From contig PSRN01000028.1 in assembly GCA_003176075.1 (NCBI GenBank), positions 1 through 41,260 on the forward strand: DNA of 41,260 bases, read 5' to 3'. The notes beneath the pieces were generated by a model. The model did not search any database. It had not been told where the DNA came from and saw only the letters and a program-made list of their open reading frames with translations. The stretch comes from Bdellovibrio sp. (GTDB lineage Bacteria; Bdellovibrionota; Bdellovibrionia; Bdellovibrionales; Bdellovibrionaceae). Of this stretch, positions 6,868 through 15,594 are shown piece by piece. Positions within the stretch are counted from its first letter, which is position 1, and each line of letters starts with the position of its first letter. The position numbers were made by a program, and so were the translations under genes.

Positions 6868-7785
6868 CTAAGCGGTCAACTCGCTCACCCTGTAACAACG
6901 ATGAGTCTTGGATCGGTGAAAGTCAGGCGGCACTGAAGCCTTGGAAACATCCGCAATCTTAAATCGACCCAACAAATCTTTGTCGAGGCGAAAATCCGAT
7001 TTGTTGGTGGAAAAGTAAAGATGACCACCACGATGAACCCGGCGAACACAAGCACTGATGAGGCGCGCGTGGTCCCTCTGCACGTCCAAATCCCGCTCCA
7101 TTTTTTTTGAATTTGAAAAGGTTGGCGGATCCAGGATGATCAAATCGTATTTTTCCCTGGTCGGCCCGCTCAATTCACTCACCACATCGGCACCGACAAA
7201 TCGATGGTTCCCCGGTTCCAATTTATTGAGGCGAAAGTTTTCCCGCCCCCACTCCAAATACCGCTCTGACAGATCCACGCTGGTGACCGATCCACCGCCT
7301 TGGGCGGCCGCCACCGATATCGCGCCGGTGTAGCAAAACAGGTTGAGAACTCTCTTTCCCGCCGCCTCCTTCCTGATCCAATGACGGAGCGGTCGATGGT
7401 CGAGAAAGAGTCCCGTGTCCAGGTAGTCTTGCAGATTCACCAAGAACTTCGCCGGCCCTTCCTGGATGATTTTCCAATTTTCATCTTGGCCGAGCCGCTG
7501 ATATTTTTCGGTGCGGGTTTGGATTCGCCGCTTTTTTACATGCACCGGCGCGCCTGGAAATTGTTCTTTAAGAATGAACAAAACTTCTTGGAAGTGAAGG
7601 GCGTCTCGTTCAGAGCCGGCCCGGCCCCGATCGGCGACCACAAGTTCATCTTTATAGAGGTCGACGGAACAGGGATATTCTGGAATGTCCCAATCATAAA
7701 GGCGAAACGCCTGGGTCTGTTGGCGATCCGCCCAGGGCTTGAGCCGGTGATGATTTTTTTGCAAACGGTCTGAAAACATCGACAT
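6868..7785 (-). CDS. RlmK-type 23S rRNA (guanine-N7) methyltransferase, stand-alone
   Basis: The 305-residue product matches the C-terminal (RlmK) half of E. coli RlmKL, which makes m7G2069 in 23S rRNA. Signatures: a domain with KDELVVADR, then FLVNLQDYLDTGLFLDHRP, SAM motif I VLNLFCYTGAISV (about 146-158), VDLSERYLEWGRENFRLN, and the catalytic-type DPPTFSNSK (219-227). The N-terminal RlmL half (m2G2445) is absent, so here RlmK is a free protein. The start at ATG 7785 is preferred over GTG 7791 because AAGGGG lies 5 nt ahead of it. The gene is bracketed by two palindromic elements in opposite orientation, 4 nt after its stop and 17 nt before its start. Confidence 0.85.
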   Translation of the reverse strand: MSMFSDRLQKNHHRLKPWADRQQTQAFRLYDWDIPEYPCSVDLYKDELVVADRGRAGSERDALHFQEVLFILKEQFPGAPVHVKKRRIQTRTEKYQRLGQDENWKIIQEGPAKFLVNLQDYLDTGLFLDHRPLRHWIRKEAAGKRVLNLFCYTGAISVAAAQGGGSVTSVDLSERYLEWGRENFRLNKLEPGNHRFVGADVVSELSGPTREKYDLIILDPPTFSNSKKMERDLDVQRDHARLISACVRRVHRGGHLYFSTNKSDFRLDKDLLGRFKIADVSKASVPPDFHRSKTHRCYRVSELTA

Positions 7786-7802
7786 GACCACCCCTTATGA
7801 CA

Positions 7803-7829
7803 CCCGTGGCGGCTTCGCCGCCCACGCTC
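7803..7829 (-). repeat. Dispersed palindromic element, copy 3
   Basis: Reverse-oriented copy between the RlmK-like gene and the secreted-protein gene ending at 7857. It lies in the leader of the RlmK-like gene and could form a hairpin in its mRNA upstream of the ribosome-binding site. Confidence 0.9.
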
Positions 7830-7856
7830 CACGAACGGCGACGAAAAGCAATTTTT

Positions 7857-8984
7857 CTATCTCCGTAACCGCCTCCGCACCTTTTCAGCCGCAACATCTA
7901 AGACACGCCCATAGGTCTCTGCAAACTGAAGAAAAGCCTGTTGGGACAAATAAAAATCACCAGTAAGGTCCTTAAGCACCAGCAGCGTTTGAGGGCGAAA
8001 TCTCTGAATCTCCGCCATCGCACCGTTGAGCGCGAATCTCGAGTCCGGATCCTTCACTGGCTCAGTTCCTTTTCTTTCCAGACCAGAACTCTCAGCGGAC
8101 TTCTCTAAGAATTCATTCAAGATTCGATCCACGGCGTGACTGGCATCCCACTGCGCTTTGTAACCTCGCAGTGCCAACACAACGCGAACAAAACTCTCAT
8201 CCACTTCGGGCTTGCCGTCCGCTCCCAGCCGCATGTATTCGGAGAATACGGGAATTTCAAGCAACGCGCTGGGGTTGTTTGTGAGGAAATCACGAATGAG
8301 TGCAAGATCGACAAAACGTGCGGCTTGGTTAAAAAAAGCTCCCACCGCCGTTTGGAAGGAATCAATTTGACTATCCTTCAGCAGGAGAAAATAAGGTGGT
8401 CTGTCCGTCCGCCCATTCGAATCCCTCTTTGCCCATCCGGAATTCTCGCTATTGGCTGGGATTGGATCAATTCGGAAGCCAGGATCGACGATTGTTCTAA
8501 ACCCAACCTCATGAATTGTATTTGACAGATTCCTGAACTGACAATTTCGGGAAAGCACGCAGATCATCAATGTCTTTTCATCCGTGGTCGCTGACTCTAA
8601 ATAGGCTGAAGCCAGGCCGAGGATCGAATCGTTTCCTTTGGATTCAATGGCGATCTTTCGAATCAATAAAGAAATAATCGAAGCCCTTTCGGGAGCCGTT
8701 CCCGCCTCGACCATAAGCCGCTGCAGATCCTTATAAGGTCCAATATTGAATGGACTGCTTGCGGATGAAACGAGCTGCGGAAGCAGTGTCTTTTCGAGGA
8801 TTTGCTCAGCGTCGCGGCGATCCTTTGTTTTCGATGGACTTCCGTCCCCGGTCCCGTACACACGGATACAACTTGGCGGCCAGGGTAACTTGATCACTGA
8901 CGACGCGACAACGGGCACCCCAATGATTGAAGGACAGAACGCAACAAGAGTCGCACAGAAGATCCCATTTCTTTTCCGTATCAA
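7857..8984 (-). CDS. Secreted protein of unknown function
   Basis: Starting at TTG 8984, with AAGGAAAGAGG 5 nt upstream, gives a 375-residue protein with a good Sec signal peptide (RKRNGIFCATLVAFCPSIIG, ending near VVASS). A longer reading from ATG 9017 adds 11 residues but lacks a Shine-Dalgarno. The mature protein is mostly helical with several charged stretches (about 40-80 and 255-300) and ends in a basic tail (EKVRRRLRR). It holds four Cys residues: two in the signal region or just after it, and a CVLSRNC pair near residue 150 that could form a disulfide. No family recognised. It is divergent from the TolC operon. Confidence 0.7.
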   Translation of the reverse strand: MIRKRNGIFCATLVAFCPSIIGVPVVASSVIKLPWPPSCIRVYGTGDGSPSKTKDRRDAEQILEKTLLPQLVSSASSPFNIGPYKDLQRLMVEAGTAPERASIISLLIRKIAIESKGNDSILGLASAYLESATTDEKTLMICVLSRNCQFRNLSNTIHEVGFRTIVDPGFRIDPIPANSENSGWAKRDSNGRTDRPPYFLLLKDSQIDSFQTAVGAFFNQAARFVDLALIRDFLTNNPSALLEIPVFSEYMRLGADGKPEVDESFVRVVLALRGYKAQWDASHAVDRILNEFLEKSAESSGLERKGTEPVKDPDSRFALNGAMAEIQRFRPQTLLVLKDLTGDFYLSQQAFLQFAETYGRVLDVAAEKVRRRLRR

Positions 8985-9130
8985 TTTGACCTCTTTCCTT
9001 ACCGCAAAGTTCCACATTTAAAAGAGTTTCGCGACTTTAGCACGGCGAGAGCAGCAAACTCAATATGCTAACCAGAAGAAAGTGCTTGCAAAATCATCCC
9101 GCTGAATATGACAACCACTAACGAAGACCG

Positions 9131-10447
9131 ATGGCATGGATTTTAATACTGATGACATATAGTCTGGGTCGTCTGGGCGCGACAGACACTGATCAGCTCA
9201 GTGCTCAACGCAACACGGGCCAGATCAGCCTGAACGAGTCTCTTCACCGCAGTCTTGATCATTCACCAGCCCTCTCCACTCTGAAGATCAATCACCAGAA
9301 TGCCTTGCTCAAGGAAAAGAATGCCTGGCGGGTCTTTGCCCCGACGGTTGATGTGCAGGCTCTCCACCAATACAGTCAGACGGGAGGAACGGACCCTTTG
9401 CTGGCCAGCGGGTCGGTGCCGCCTTGGTATGCGCAACTCGGCCTTTCAGTGACGGAGAATCTTTATGACAATGGCGAGAGTTTACGGCAGGCCCAAATGG
9501 CTTCCCTCTCAGTGCGGATCGAGGAACTCAATCTGCGCAGGGGGCGGGGCAAGCTGATCACCGATGTGGCGAAGGCGTTTTACGAATATTCCTCGGCTGC
9601 TGAAGACCTGCAGACCCAGCAAAAACAACTTGCAGCCCTCAAGGTTCAATTTAACAGTATTGAGCGTCGATATATGCAAGGACTGCGAAGCAACCGCGAT
9701 TACATGCAAATCAAAGCTCAGGTCAAAAGTTCTGAAATCTCGCGAATCAATAGCGAGAGTCATTTGCAGGAGATTCGAAGTCAGTTGCTGAATCTGTCGG
9801 GCGAACCGAATTCCGTGGAGTTTGAAGCTTTGAAATCCAAAGAAAATGAAGAACTGCCGGTTATTCCTGAATTTCATGCGGAAGACAGCGTGGATTATCA
9901 GCTTGCGGATTTGCAGGACCGCCTGGCCGAAATGAAAACGCAGACCGCTCGGCGCAATCGGTGGCCCCGCCTGAGCATCAAAGGGAGTTACAGTTACAAC
10001 CTCCCGCAATATTTGGGACCCGCGGCGCCGGGCAATGATCCCTTCTGGAATCTTCAGGCCCAGATCATCCTCGATTATCGGTTGTGGGATTGGGGAATTC
10101 AAGCGCGTGAAGTTGAACTGGCGGATAACCAGGTGCGAGTGGATCAAAATAGCCAGTCGCAGTCGCGCCTGGATACCCTAAAGAACGTGCGAAACTTGAA
10201 AGAAAATATCCAGGCCCTGCAAGAGAGCTTTCGCTTGAGTTTGGTCATCGCGGAAACGCAGGCCTCGGCCTTTGCCAGCATGGCCCGAAGCTATCGGGAA
10301 GGCAAAGTCACTTATTTGGAAATGATGACGGCGCTCAAAGACAATTTTTCCTCCCAACAGCAGCTGACGTCTCTGCGATTCAATCTACTCAAGGCCCAGG
10401 CCGACGCGCTTTACTTTAAAGGAGCCGCTGATGAACTTCTTCGCTAA
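9131..10447 (+). CDS. TolC-family outer-membrane efflux protein
   Basis: The 438-residue protein has the two-repeat TolC layout: after a short hydrophobic N-terminus (AWILILMTYSLGRLGA) come SLNESLHRSLDHSPAL at about 32-47, a long helical hairpin with a strand region near YAQLGLSVTENLYDNGES, a second coiled-coil set and a repeat of the beta segment (RLSIKGSYSYNL; WNLQAQIILDYRLWDWG). It forms the outer-membrane channel for the tripartite exporter encoded with it. It overlaps the adaptor gene by 17 nt. The signal peptide is rather short, so the true start could differ slightly. Confidence 0.88.
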   Translation: MAWILILMTYSLGRLGATDTDQLSAQRNTGQISLNESLHRSLDHSPALSTLKINHQNALLKEKNAWRVFAPTVDVQALHQYSQTGGTDPLLASGSVPPWYAQLGLSVTENLYDNGESLRQAQMASLSVRIEELNLRRGRGKLITDVAKAFYEYSSAAEDLQTQQKQLAALKVQFNSIERRYMQGLRSNRDYMQIKAQVKSSEISRINSESHLQEIRSQLLNLSGEPNSVEFEALKSKENEELPVIPEFHAEDSVDYQLADLQDRLAEMKTQTARRNRWPRLSIKGSYSYNLPQYLGPAAPGNDPFWNLQAQIILDYRLWDWGIQAREVELADNQVRVDQNSQSQSRLDTLKNVRNLKENIQALQESFRLSLVIAETQASAFASMARSYREGKVTYLEMMTALKDNFSSQQQLTSLRFNLLKAQADALYFKGAADELLR

Positions 10448-11357
10448 GCCGGGTTTGATTCGTTCGATCGGTTCTTTCGTGATCGGGGCGCTTTTGGTGG
10501 TGAGCCTCTTGGTTGGCGCGTTTTTCGTTGTTGCGAAACGCGCGACTTGGTGGAGCTCCTCGGGCGTCGCGCCACATTCCGGAGGTTCATTGACGGCGTC
10601 CGTAAAACGTGGGGATCTCTTTCAGCGGGTGCCGATCGCCGGATTCGTGGCCCCCCGCAAGCGTCTCGACGTGAAGGCTCCCTATTCGGGTTATGTGCAG
10701 CGACTCTACGTCAAAGTCGGCGGCTCCGTTCGGACCGGAGATCCGCTCGTGATGTTCAGTCCCAGCCTTGGGCAGGGGGAAACGAATTTTCCTGTCCGCG
10801 CCTCATTTCCTGGCGTGGTCACGCAAGTCTTAAAAACGGAAGGCGAGTATATTCAGGAAACCGGAGAACAAAACCTGGTTTTGCGGGTCGATGATCTGTC
10901 CCAGTTGTTTATTCAAGCGGCCATTGCCGAACTTGACGTGGCCAAAGTAAAGAACGGCCAAAATGCGAAAATTCGCATATCGTCTTTGGGTGACGAGCAA
11001 TTTGAAGCCGAAGTGGAGGAAGTTTCACTTTCCGCCAAAGACAAGGAGAAATGGGGATCGACGAGCGCCGAGTTTCAGTTGAAAGTGAGGATCAAAAACA
11101 AGGATGCGCGATTGCGACCGGGAATGTCGGCCGTGGTCGACATCGAGACCAATGAGGCCCGAAATGTGTTGGTTCTTCCCTTGGAATACATTCAACGATC
11201 GACTGACGGGACCTTTGTGACATTGGTTTCAGGTGAAAAGCGTCCCGTGAAATTGGGCCTGCAAACAGATGAAGCGGTGGAGATTCAATCAGGTCTGGTG
11301 GAACGGGATGAGGTTCGCATTGTTGATTTCTTGAATCTGCCAAAGGTCGACGAATAA
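10431..11357 (+). CDS. MacA-like periplasmic adaptor (HlyD/RND membrane-fusion family)
   Basis: The 308-residue adaptor has an N-terminal membrane anchor (FVIGALLVVSLLVGAFFVVA, about 17-36), a lipoyl-like half (LDVKAPYSGYVQRLYVKVGGSV, about residues 79-100), a very short or absent helical hairpin, the second lipoyl half (RASFPGVVTQVLKTEGEYI) and beta-barrel and membrane-proximal domains (RLRPGMSAVVDIET). It links the MacB-type pump to TolC. AAAGGAG lies 6 nt before the ATG inside the end of the tolC-like gene, and its stop overlaps the pump gene start (TAATG), indicating coupled translation. Confidence 0.87.
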   Translation: MNFFAKPGLIRSIGSFVIGALLVVSLLVGAFFVVAKRATWWSSSGVAPHSGGSLTASVKRGDLFQRVPIAGFVAPRKRLDVKAPYSGYVQRLYVKVGGSVRTGDPLVMFSPSLGQGETNFPVRASFPGVVTQVLKTEGEYIQETGEQNLVLRVDDLSQLFIQAAIAELDVAKVKNGQNAKIRISSLGDEQFEAEVEEVSLSAKDKEKWGSTSAEFQLKVRIKNKDARLRPGMSAVVDIETNEARNVLVLPLEYIQRSTDGTFVTLVSGEKRPVKLGLQTDEAVEIQSGLVERDEVRIVDFLNLPKVDE

Positions 11358-13393
11358 TGTCTTTGATCGAGGCCAGGGACATCTCAATGAACTACCGGTT
11401 GGAGGGTGGTCGGGTGGTGCCGGTTCTTCGTCACGTCAGCTTCTCGGTTGAACGCGGCGAGATGGTCGCCATCTTAGGACCTTCGGGTTCTGGCAAATCC
11501 ACCTTGTTGTCAATTATCGGATGTTACCTGCGTCCCAGTTCTGGCAGTTATCGCTGGCAAGAAATGGAAGTGACGGAGGCTTCGGATAGCCGTTTGGCGC
11601 GTTTGCGTTCGTCAGAAATCGGTTTTGTCTTTCAGCAATTTCATCTTTTGCCGCGAGCGAATCTGATTGAGAATCTCACCCTTGGTTCGGCTTACCAACA
11701 CGCTTTCGCCAATGGAGGAGCCGAAGAAAAGGCCGCAGAACTCCTGGCTCGAGTCGGCTTGGCGAGCCATCAAAGCCACTTTCCCAATCAGCTTTCGGGC
11801 GGCCAACAGCAACGGGCGGCCATTGCGCGGGCTTTGATGACCAATCCGGCTCTCATTTTGGCCGACGAGCCAACCGGTAATCTCGACTCAAAAAGCGCCG
11901 AGCAAATCATGGGTCTTTTTGAGGAAGTTCATCAAGAGGGCCGTAGCTTGATCTTAATCACTCACAACCAAGAGATTGCAGCGCGCTGCGAGCGGGTCAT
12001 GAGCATCCGTGACGGAGTCCTGCATGAGGAAGGCGCTTTTCCGCGTTCACCTCCGCGCAAGACCCCAACCAGGCCTTTAGCGTCAGTCCAGGTCACTCCC
12101 AATCGGCCTCGCCGGCGGTCCATGGAATGGAGCGTGGGCGGCGAAGCCGCCACGGGAGTTCAAGTGGCATGGCGAAATCTTCAGCGCTATCGATCACGCT
12201 CCTGGTTGACAATGATGGGAGTGATCATTGGCATTGCAGCGGTCCTGTCGACCATCACGCTGGGCTCCTACACGCGAAAGAAAATCATCGAAAGCTACGA
12301 GAGCCTGGGTGTCAATAAGCTGATGGTCAGGGTTTATCCCCGCTGGTATTTCGGGGCGCGGGACAAGAGCCCGGTGACTTTTGAACAGTTGCAAGACAGA
12401 ACGGACCTGACCCCTCTGCGAAAACTTTTTCCGGAAATCCGACTTCTGTCACCGGTTCTGCAAGTTTTCACCGAGTCCATCGAGTTCGGCGGGCGCGCTT
12501 ACAAAGAGGCGAGGATTCTTGGCGTTAACGACGAGTATTTTCAGATCACCCGCCGGCGGCTTCTTTATGGGCGGGGGCTCAATCGTTTTCATGTCGATCA
12601 CAAAAGGCGAGTTTGCGTGTTGGGTTATGAGGTGGCTCGCCAGCTCTTTTCACGCCAGGATCCGCTGGGTCGTATCGTTTCGATCAACGGCAACTCAGTT
12701 CAGTACACCTGTCAGGTGCTAGGTGTCTTGGCCGAGCAGAAGAGCAACAGCGAATGGTTCAATCCCAATCGGCAGATCTTGATGCCGGTTTCCCTCGTCC
12801 AAATGATCGCGCAGCATTTTGAATCACAAGTCCATGAGGTCAATGTGCAAGTTCGTCCCGGCGCTTCGTTGACGGATCTCACCACCAAGATCAAGCAATT
12901 TTTCCATCTTCGCTATGGCCGCTCGGCGGTGGTCAGGGTTGATTCAGACGATTTATTGGTGGAGCAACTGAAGAAGTTTTTGAATCTTTTCACCCTTCTT
13001 TTGACCAGCGTCGCTGTCATTTCACTCATCGTTGGAGGTATTGGAATTGCCAACATGATGTTTATTTCAGTCAACGAGAGGTTGCGCGAAATTGGTTTAC
13101 GGAAAGCCTTGGGGGCGAGAGACTCTGATATTCGCCGCCAGTTCTTTCTGGAAGCCATGCTTTTAAGCGGGGCTGCCGGGATGTTGGGGCTGGTGCTTGG
13201 CGTCGCCGGGTACCATCTGCTCTTGTTCCTGGCTGGAAAGGTCTTCACGCAAGTTCATTTCGAGTGGGTGTTCAACGTGTCAGCGATTGTGATTTCAGTC
13301 GCTTCAATCATCGCCGTGGGGATTCTGAGCGGTCTTTTTCCCGCGTTGCGGGCGGAGAGGCTGCAAATCACTGAAGCTCTCCGGAGTGAATAA
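11357..13393 (+). CDS. MacB-type ABC exporter (fused ATPase and FtsX-like permease) with palindromic element in linker
   Basis: A 678-residue protein with the MacB order. The ATPase domain has Walker A GPSGSGKST (41-49), signature LSGGQQQRAAIARAL (146-160), Walker B LILADEP with Asp170/Glu171 and the H-loop ITHNQE. Then a linker, TM1 (about 284-306), a large periplasmic MacB domain, and three C-terminal helices (about 540-565, 600-626, 640-665) of the FtsX type. Residues 259-267 (SVGGEAATG) are encoded by the palindromic repeat at 12130-12156, exactly at the domain junction, without breaking the frame. The usual MacB uses ATP to drive the periplasmic domain (mechanotransmission) and pushes substrates such as peptides or macrolides into TolC; the cargo here is unknown. 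Confidence 0.92.
   Translation: MSLIEARDISMNYRLEGGRVVPVLRHVSFSVERGEMVAILGPSGSGKSTLLSIIGCYLRPSSGSYRWQEMEVTEASDSRLARLRSSEIGFVFQQFHLLPRANLIENLTLGSAYQHAFANGGAEEKAAELLARVGLASHQSHFPNQLSGGQQQRAAIARALMTNPALILADEPTGNLDSKSAEQIMGLFEEVHQEGRSLILITHNQEIAARCERVMSIRDGVLHEEGAFPRSPPRKTPTRPLASVQVTPNRPRRRSMEWSVGGEAATGVQVAWRNLQRYRSRSWLTMMGVIIGIAAVLSTITLGSYTRKKIIESYESLGVNKLMVRVYPRWYFGARDKSPVTFEQLQDRTDLTPLRKLFPEIRLLSPVLQVFTESIEFGGRAYKEARILGVNDEYFQITRRRLLYGRGLNRFHVDHKRRVCVLGYEVARQLFSRQDPLGRIVSINGNSVQYTCQVLGVLAEQKSNSEWFNPNRQILMPVSLVQMIAQHFESQVHEVNVQVRPGASLTDLTTKIKQFFHLRYGRSAVVRVDSDDLLVEQLKKFLNLFTLLLTSVAVISLIVGGIGIANMMFISVNERLREIGLRKALGARDSDIRRQFFLEAMLLSGAAGMLGLVLGVAGYHLLLFLAGKVFTQVHFEWVFNVSAIVISVASIIAVGILSGLFPALRAERLQITEALRSE
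12130..12156 (+). repeat. Dispersed palindromic element, copy 4 (inside macB-like gene)
   Basis: In-frame copy in the linker between ATPase and permease domains. It is read in a different frame from copies 1 and 6 and so encodes SVGGEAATG rather than ERGRRSRHG. Confidence 0.92.
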
Positions 13394-13504
13394 GAATAAG
13401 AGAAGGCACATAAGTGTGTTATTTAGAATGAATATCAACAACCACCAAACTGAGAAATATGGTAATCTTGCTGGCAAACAGTCAATCAAGCGATTGGAGA
13501 AAAA

Positions 13505-14116
13505 GTGATTGAAACCATAAGCATTCTGAGTGCGCTGCTGCTCGGAATCTCCGCGCCAGCCAATTCCCCTCAAATTGCCAAGAAGGAAGCGACCAAGCAG
13601 GATGCGGCGAAAGTTGAAACGGCGACGTTTGCGGCCGGCTGCTTTTGGGGCACCGAAGAGTTTTTCAGGAAAGTTCCAGGAGTTATCGAGACCCGCGTTG
13701 GATTCACGGGCGGAACCACGCCAAAGCCAAAATACGACGAGACTCACGACGGGCATACGGGGCACGCTGAAAGTGTTGAGATCAAGTTTGATCCGGCGGT
13801 CGTCAGCTATGACCAACTTCTCGATCTGTTTTTTAAAATGCATGATCCAACGACTCTCAACCGCCAAGGAAATGACCAAGGAACGCAGTACCGATCGGCC
13901 ATATTTTACCACGGCGACCGGCAGAAGAAGCAGGCCCTAAAATTTAAAGAAAAGGTTGAAAAATCAAAAGCCTGGAAGGCGCCATTAACCACAGAAATTG
14001 CGGAAGCAAAAACTTTCTGGCCGGCGGAGGAAGAACATCAAAAGTATTTGGTGAAGCATCCTGGCGGTTACGACAATCACTTCTTGCGCAATATCTCATT
14101 TGACCACTCGCCTTAA
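13505..14116 (+). CDS. msrA: Peptide-methionine (S)-S-oxide reductase, exported MsrA
   Basis: The 203-residue protein carries the MsrA catalytic motif GCFWGTEE with the nucleophile Cys46, then GVIETRVGFTGG, HAESVEIKFDP and NDQGTQYRSAIFYH, all typical. It repairs methionine-S-sulfoxide in proteins. A hydrophobic N-terminus (ISILSALLLGISAPA, about 5-19) suggests export to the periplasm. Translation starts at GTG 13505 with GGAGA 5 nt upstream. No second catalytic Cys is visible near the C-terminus (HFLRNISFDHSP), so it probably relies on an external reductant. It stands alone between two ABC exporter operons. Confidence 0.93.
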   Translation: MIETISILSALLLGISAPANSPQIAKKEATKQDAAKVETATFAAGCFWGTEEFFRKVPGVIETRVGFTGGTTPKPKYDETHDGHTGHAESVEIKFDPAVVSYDQLLDLFFKMHDPTTLNRQGNDQGTQYRSAIFYHGDRQKKQALKFKEKVEKSKAWKAPLTTEIAEAKTFWPAEEEHQKYLVKHPGGYDNHFLRNISFDHSP

Positions 14117-14270
14117 CATTTGGATTTTTTCTGCAAATGACTTCCAGATTACCGTGAAGGTCAATCTGATGAGCATAACAGATAGGGAGGAGCTGGCGCA
14201 GACCAATGAAAGTTGAGAAAAGCGGGAATTAAAGGTTGTGCAACTTACTTTGCTATCTGGCCTCTATGAT

Positions 14271-14627
14271 CTAGCCAGTCTTATCGGAGAGTTTCTTTTC
14301 TAATCTTTCCACGCGAGCCTCTAAAGGATTTGGAGTCGTCGCCGAATATTCTATCAATTTGCCAATGATATATTGATGAACCAGGCTTGCGAGTAAGGTT
14401 TGATAACCGAGAGCTTTGGTGCTCGCAATATCTTTAAACTTCTCAAGATCCTCCCCGCTGATTCGGAAAGTAACTGTCTGCTCTTTTCTGGCCTTCATGA
14501 CTGCATTCCTAGCTTTAACCTTCTCAATATCCTCATGGCTTGCCGAAACCCAGTCATCAAGTTTAAGGTTTCTTTCGTTGAGCTTTTCTATATTTTGAAT
14601 TCCCTTTTTGCTTTTCTTGACGGCCAC
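14271..14627 (-). CDS. Ribbon-helix-helix antitoxin-like protein
   Basis: A 118-residue protein from GTG 14627. A basic N-terminus is followed by QTVTFRISGEDLEKFKDIAS (about 49-68) and LGYQTLLASLVHQYI (about 73-87), the pattern of CopG/Arc-type antitoxins (strand, helix with E/D-L-E, then G-YQTLI). A C-terminal charged helix follows. It overlaps the upstream gene by 40 nt in a different frame, giving the toxin-first order known for some type II TA modules such as BrnTA. The DNA-binding strand would dimerise to recognise the palindrome at 14854-14869 (inference). Confidence 0.72.
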   Translation of the reverse strand: MAVKKSKKGIQNIEKLNERNLKLDDWVSASHEDIEKVKARNAVMKARKEQTVTFRISGEDLEKFKDIASTKALGYQTLLASLVHQYIIGKLIEYSATTPNPLEARVERLEKKLSDKTG

Positions 14628-14854
14628 GTCGTCACCAGCCTTTCTCCCTCGGTCACCACGACCCAGGCATAATTGTTGAACTTGTAGACTTCGAGCTTTT
14701 GATTCGGATTGCCCTTGTGATTTAGAATCGTCACCAGTTCTCCGCCTTGAACAACCTTTTCAGGAGAAAAGCCCTTCTTGCTTTTACTTTTTCGCTCTTT
14801 TTGAGATGGGCTTTCCGGCTCGACATCATGAATATCATACGACGATTCACTCAC
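14588..14854 (-). CDS. Probable toxin partner of the RHH protein
   Basis: An 88-residue protein from GTG 14854. The first 40 residues are charged and probably disordered; residues 38-88 form a compact beta-rich domain (GELVTILNHKGN, then LEVYKFNNYAWVVVTEGERL and a basic end WPSRKAKREFKI). The gene pair layout, overlap and palindromic start site suggest the toxin of a type II module, but I do not recognise the domain with confidence and no catalytic residues can be named. The start has no Shine-Dalgarno. Confidence 0.6.
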   Translation of the reverse strand: MSESSYDIHDVEPESPSQKERKSKSKKGFSPEKVVQGGELVTILNHKGNPNQKLEVYKFNNYAWVVVTEGERLVTTWPSRKAKREFKI

Positions 14855-14869
14855 AATGTAAATACATTG
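14854..14869. promoter_or_regulatory. 16-bp palindrome at the TA start codon, candidate operator
   Basis: CAATGTA and TACATTG arms with 2 bp between them. The first base of the GTG start codon is base 14854, so the operator-like site directly abuts the ORF, as with the modules at 1923 and 33084. Confidence 0.65.
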
Positions 14870-14930
14870 AGGAGCGAACTTTCAGATGAGATTTCAGGCA
14901 CTTGGGGTCACGGCGGGGCAAAGTCATTCT

Positions 14931-15593
14931 TTACGAATTGGCGAGTTTGCCATCGGCGAGACGGATCTGCCGATCCGCGAGATTCGCAAAATCCGGATCG
15001 TGGGTCACCATCACGACAGTGGTCTTCTGATGAACATTGATCTCTTTGATGATTTTCATAACCAAATCCCCATTCAGAGTGTCCAACGACCCGGTGGGTT
15101 CGTCAGCAAAGAGATATTTCGGCTCCATGACAAGGGCCCTGGCGATGGCCACCCGCTGTTGCTCCCCGCCCGAAAGCTGGCGCGGCAGACGGTTCATTTT
15201 TTCTTTAAGGCCCACCTTCTCCAGCAAACTCTCAGCGTATGCTGTTTTCGCATCACGTGAATTGAACTTCAAAGTGGGCATCAGGACGTTGTCCAAAGTG
15301 GTGAGCTCGGCGATCAGATAATGAAACTGAAATACAAACCCCATGTGTTGATTGCGAAATCGATAGAGCTCCTCGTCCGGGATCGACCGGAGGTCCTGAC
15401 CGTCAATTTTAATGACACCTTCGCTGGGTTCATCAAGGCTGCTCAGGATATACATCAAGGTGCTCTTTCCTGAACCCGAACGACCCGTCAGCGCGACAAA
15501 TTCCCCGTCTCGAATTTCAGCATCAATACCAGTAAGAACCCGCAGCGGCGGATCGCCAAAAACTTTTCCAATCCCTTGCGCGACGACCCCCAC
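14931..15593 (-). CDS. ABC transporter ATPase (LolD/MacB-type)
   Basis: Start GTG 15593 is preferred because GGAGG lies 5 nt ahead, immediately at the permease stop; a TTG at 15620 gives a longer reading. The 220-residue protein has Walker A GRSGSGKST (37-45), signature LSGGEQQRVAIARAL (140-154), Walker B LFADEPTGSLD (161-171) and H-loop VTHDP with His198. It belongs with the lipoprotein-release and MacB-type ATPases and energises the permease encoded just upstream. It is the last gene of the adaptor-permease-ATPase operon. No outer-membrane partner is encoded with it. Confidence 0.9.
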   Translation of the reverse strand: MGVVAQGIGKVFGDPPLRVLTGIDAEIRDGEFVALTGRSGSGKSTLMYILSSLDEPSEGVIKIDGQDLRSIPDEELYRFRNQHMGFVFQFHYLIAELTTLDNVLMPTLKFNSRDAKTAYAESLLEKVGLKEKMNRLPRQLSGGEQQRVAIARALVMEPKYLFADEPTGSLDTLNGDLVMKIIKEINVHQKTTVVMVTHDPDFANLADRQIRLADGKLANS

Positions 15594-15594
15594 C

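Noticed and set aside
9509..10147. 212-codon minus-strand frame opposite the TolC-like gene
   Set aside because: Shadow frame with His/Phe/Leu-rich composition typical of reverse reading.
13304..13912. 202-codon minus-strand frame over macB end and msrA
   Set aside because: Conflicts with msrA, whose catalytic motif is certain.
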